A stretch of DNA of 30,323 bases from Paenarthrobacter nitroguajacolicus JCM 14115 (GTDB lineage: Bacteria > Actinomycetota > Actinomycetes > Actinomycetales > Micrococcaceae). A program made the translations under genes and the position numbers. Positions 28,350-30,323 of this stretch are shown one piece after another. Numbering within the stretch: the stretch's first letter is position 1; each line of letters begins with the position of its first letter. The notes under the pieces were generated by a model, which saw nothing but the letters and a program-made list of their open reading frames with translations, was not told the DNA's origin and ran no database searches. Where the stretch lies: positions 1 through 30,323 of the forward strand of contig BBFS01000059.1 of assembly GCA_001313365.1 (NCBI GenBank), given 5' to 3'.

Positions 28350-30323
28350 ATGAACCTGACCCCAGTCAATGATGACTTGGCGGCGAAGACCGTCCCGCCC
28401 CCACGACGACCCCCCAGCTGGAAGCACTTGCTGCGATCGAACGCCGTGTCCTGTGGCTTGCGACGTCCATCATCCACCACGCAAACAAAGTGCGGCCCAA
28501 CACATCCGGCATCAAGGTGGGCGGGCACCAGGCCTCGAGTGCCTCCATTGCCACGATCATGACCTCGCTCTGGTTCGGGCAGCTCCGCGCCGAGGACCGT
28601 GTCTCGGTGAAGCCCCCACGCCTCGCCGGTGCTCCACAGCATCAACTACCTGCTGGGCAGCTTGGATGAAAAGTACCTCACGACGCTGCGTGAGTTCGGC
28701 GGGCTGCAGAGCTACCCCAGCCGTTCCAAGGATCCGGATCCCGTTGACTACTCCACTGGCTCTGTCGGTATCGGGGGGGCCACCGCGCCGATCTGGGGGG
28801 GTGCCATCTCGCGGCGTTACATCGAGACCGTGAGCGGCACACCGAACCGTGGGCGCCAGTACTCGCTGGTCGGCGACGCCGAACTGGACGAGGGCGCTGT
28901 CTGGGAAGCCGTGCTGGACTCGAATGTTGCGGATCTCGGCGAGATCGTCTGGATCGTAGACCTGAACAGGCAGTCCCTTGACCGGGTGGTGCCAAACATT
29001 GCCGCGGGCAAGATTGAGCGCCTCTTCGCTGCCGCTGGTTGGCAGGTCATTACCGTGCGTTTCGGCCATCTTTTGGAAAGTCTCATGGCCATGCCAGGAG
29101 GCGATGCACTCCGGGCACGCATCGTTGACATGTCCAATCCCGAGTACCAGCGGCTTCTGCGTTGCTCCGCCGAGGAGCTGCGCCGCAGGCTCCCGGGTGA
29201 GGGCGCCGGGGGGGTGCGGCCATCGCGGAACTTATTGCCGGCGTCGAGGACCAGATCCTGACCCGGGCCATCAGGAACCTGGGCGGGCACGACCTCGCCG
29301 CGTTGCGCGAGGCCTACGCGCAGATCGATGACACCCGCCCCACCGTCATCATCGCCTACACCGTCAAGGGCAACGGGCTGCCCACCGAAGGCCATCCGCA
29401 GAACCACTCCTCGCTGCTTACTATCGATCAGTACCGACAACTCGCCCACGGAATGGGCGAGAACCCCGACGCGCCCTGGACGCGGTTCGACCCCGCAAGC
29501 ACCGAGGGGGGGCAACTGGTGGGAATGACGGCCGAAACCCTTCAGCGCTCCGCGCAGCCTGCTGTCGCCCCGCCCTCAGTACCGGCAGATTTCGGCAGGA
29601 CACCCTCGGGCACGGCAACCACGCAGGCGGCTCTGGGCCGTACCTTGCTGGACGTCACCCGTGCGGCGCCCGATGTGGCGCGCCGACTGGTGACCGTCAG
29701 CCCGGACGTGAGCTCAAGCACCAACCTCGCCGGCTGGCTGAACAAGGTGGGCGTCTGGTCAGTGGAAGAGCGCCGGAACTGGTTCAGCGACGATACCGAG
29801 ACGGTCATGCACTGGCGTGAAAAGCCACAGGGCAGCACATCGAACTCGGCATAGCCGAGGTCAACCTTGTCAGCCTCCTGGGCGAGCTTGGCGCAACCTG
29901 GAGCCGTTGGGGCCAGCCGTTGTTCCCGATCGGCGTGCTCTATGACCCGTTCGTTGAGCGAGCTTGGAACCATGGTCCTACGGTATCTATGCCGGAGGGC
30001 AGTCGATCCTGGTAGGGACGCCGTCGGGCGTGACGCTGGCACCCGAAGGCGGTGCCCACCAGTCCATCAAGACGCCTTCCATCGGACTGGAACAGCCTGG
30101 CTGCACCAGCTACGAACCGGCCTTCGCGATCGACGTCGAGTGGACGTTGCTCGCCTCCATGTCCCAACTCGGACGACCGGACGGCAAATCCGCCTACTTG
30201 CGTCTTTCCACAAAACCCGTCGACCAACAACTGGCCGCCGTCCCGGAAGATCCCGCCGCCCCGTGAGCGTCGCCGTCGCCAAGTGGTGGCTGGCGGCTAC
30301 ATGCTGCGCGCGCGCGACGCCGT
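28350..30323 (+). CDS. AceE/transketolase-like TPP-dependent enzyme (partial, frame-broken)
   Basis: At least 657 residues are in the window and the C-terminus lies beyond the right edge. The N-terminal TPP domain has HHANKVRPNTSGIKVGGHQAS-like text and then GDAELDEGAVWEAV with N later (IVWIVDLNRQSL), the thiamine/Mg site of homodimeric pyruvate dehydrogenase E1. TRPTVIIAYTVKGNGLPTEGHPQNHSS and the pyrimidine-binding domain (IELGIAEVNLVSLLGELG, PEGGAHQS) follow. Breaks lie near 28400, 28615, 29210, 29840, 29965 and 30260. ATG 28350 follows AAGG, 47 bases after the amidohydrolase. No E2 or E3 gene is in the window. It may be a substrate-specific 2-oxo acid dehydrogenase or a transketolase-like carboligase. 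Confidence 0.8.

Noticed and set aside
1..30323. G/C runs as phase-variable contingency tracts
   Set aside because: They occur in nearly every gene, including a housekeeping gene and inside metal-site motifs, and many differ by three bases from the expected length, which would not switch expression. A uniform data fault explains them better.
1..30323. tRNA or rRNA genes, CRISPR arrays, insertion sequences or phage genes
   Set aside because: No cloverleaf, regularly spaced repeats, transposase or integrase motifs, or paired terminal repeats were seen on either strand.

Overview
The window looks like chromosome of a high-GC actinobacterium of the Micrococcaceae (Arthrobacter/Paenarthrobacter type). 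The evidence is the GC-rich, G/C-ending codons, the tail of opcA at the left edge, the dense ATGA/GTGA-coupled operons, and a catabolic repertoire typical of that group. This assignment comes from reading the sequence and no database was searched.

Layout. (1) Positions 2-345 hold the 3' end of opcA (+). (2) Positions 342-1757 (-) hold an L-aspartate dehydrogenase-like gene and a MarR regulator, divergent from a cupin gene (1956-2474, +). Two perfect hairpin terminators follow, back to back. (3) Positions 2599-12667 (-) form one long catabolic operon, read right to left: aldehyde dehydrogenase, RidA-type deaminase, phthalate-dioxygenase-type reductase, type I extradiol (VOC) dioxygenase, alpha/beta hydrolase, two SDR dehydrogenases, TPP-dependent decarboxylase/carboligase, second alpha/beta hydrolase, small HTH-like protein, Rieske oxygenase. 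(4) Positions 12813-20128 (-) form a second operon: MHS-type MFS importer, TauD-type 2-oxoglutarate dioxygenase, the FAD, 2Fe-2S and molybdopterin subunits of a xanthine-dehydrogenase-family hydroxylase, and XdhC. (5) Positions 20354-21545 (-) hold a regulator made of two fused TetR modules. (6) From 21925 to the right edge (+) lies a third operon: an ABC importer (lipoprotein, fused double permease, ATPase), a threonine-aldolase-like PLP enzyme, an amidohydrolase, and an AceE/transketolase-like TPP enzyme that is cut by the window edge.

How it may work together (inference). The two left operons carry an importer, hydroxylating enzymes (Mo-hydroxylase, TauD, Rieske plus reductase), dehydrogenases, a ring-cleaving extradiol dioxygenase, hydrolases, a carboligase, an aldehyde dehydrogenase and a RidA deaminase. 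Together these resemble a complete route for an aromatic, probably nitrogen-containing, compound. A 16-bp inverted repeat, ATCTTA-N4-TGA(G/T)AT, lies in front of marR/cupin, in front of the aldehyde dehydrogenase operon and in front of the MFS operon, each time over a plausible -10 box. This suggests one MarR regulon. The right operon probably answers to the double TetR protein and handles a different, amino-acid- or amide-like substrate.

Data quality. Most genes here are broken by single-base shifts. About 85 runs of seven or eight G or C occur, while runs of five are rare. Conserved motifs show that many of these runs should be four bases long; for example, the Rieske C-x-H reads C-P-P-H. 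I treat the breaks as sequencing or assembly errors, not pseudogenes. Gene limits below follow the restored reading frames.
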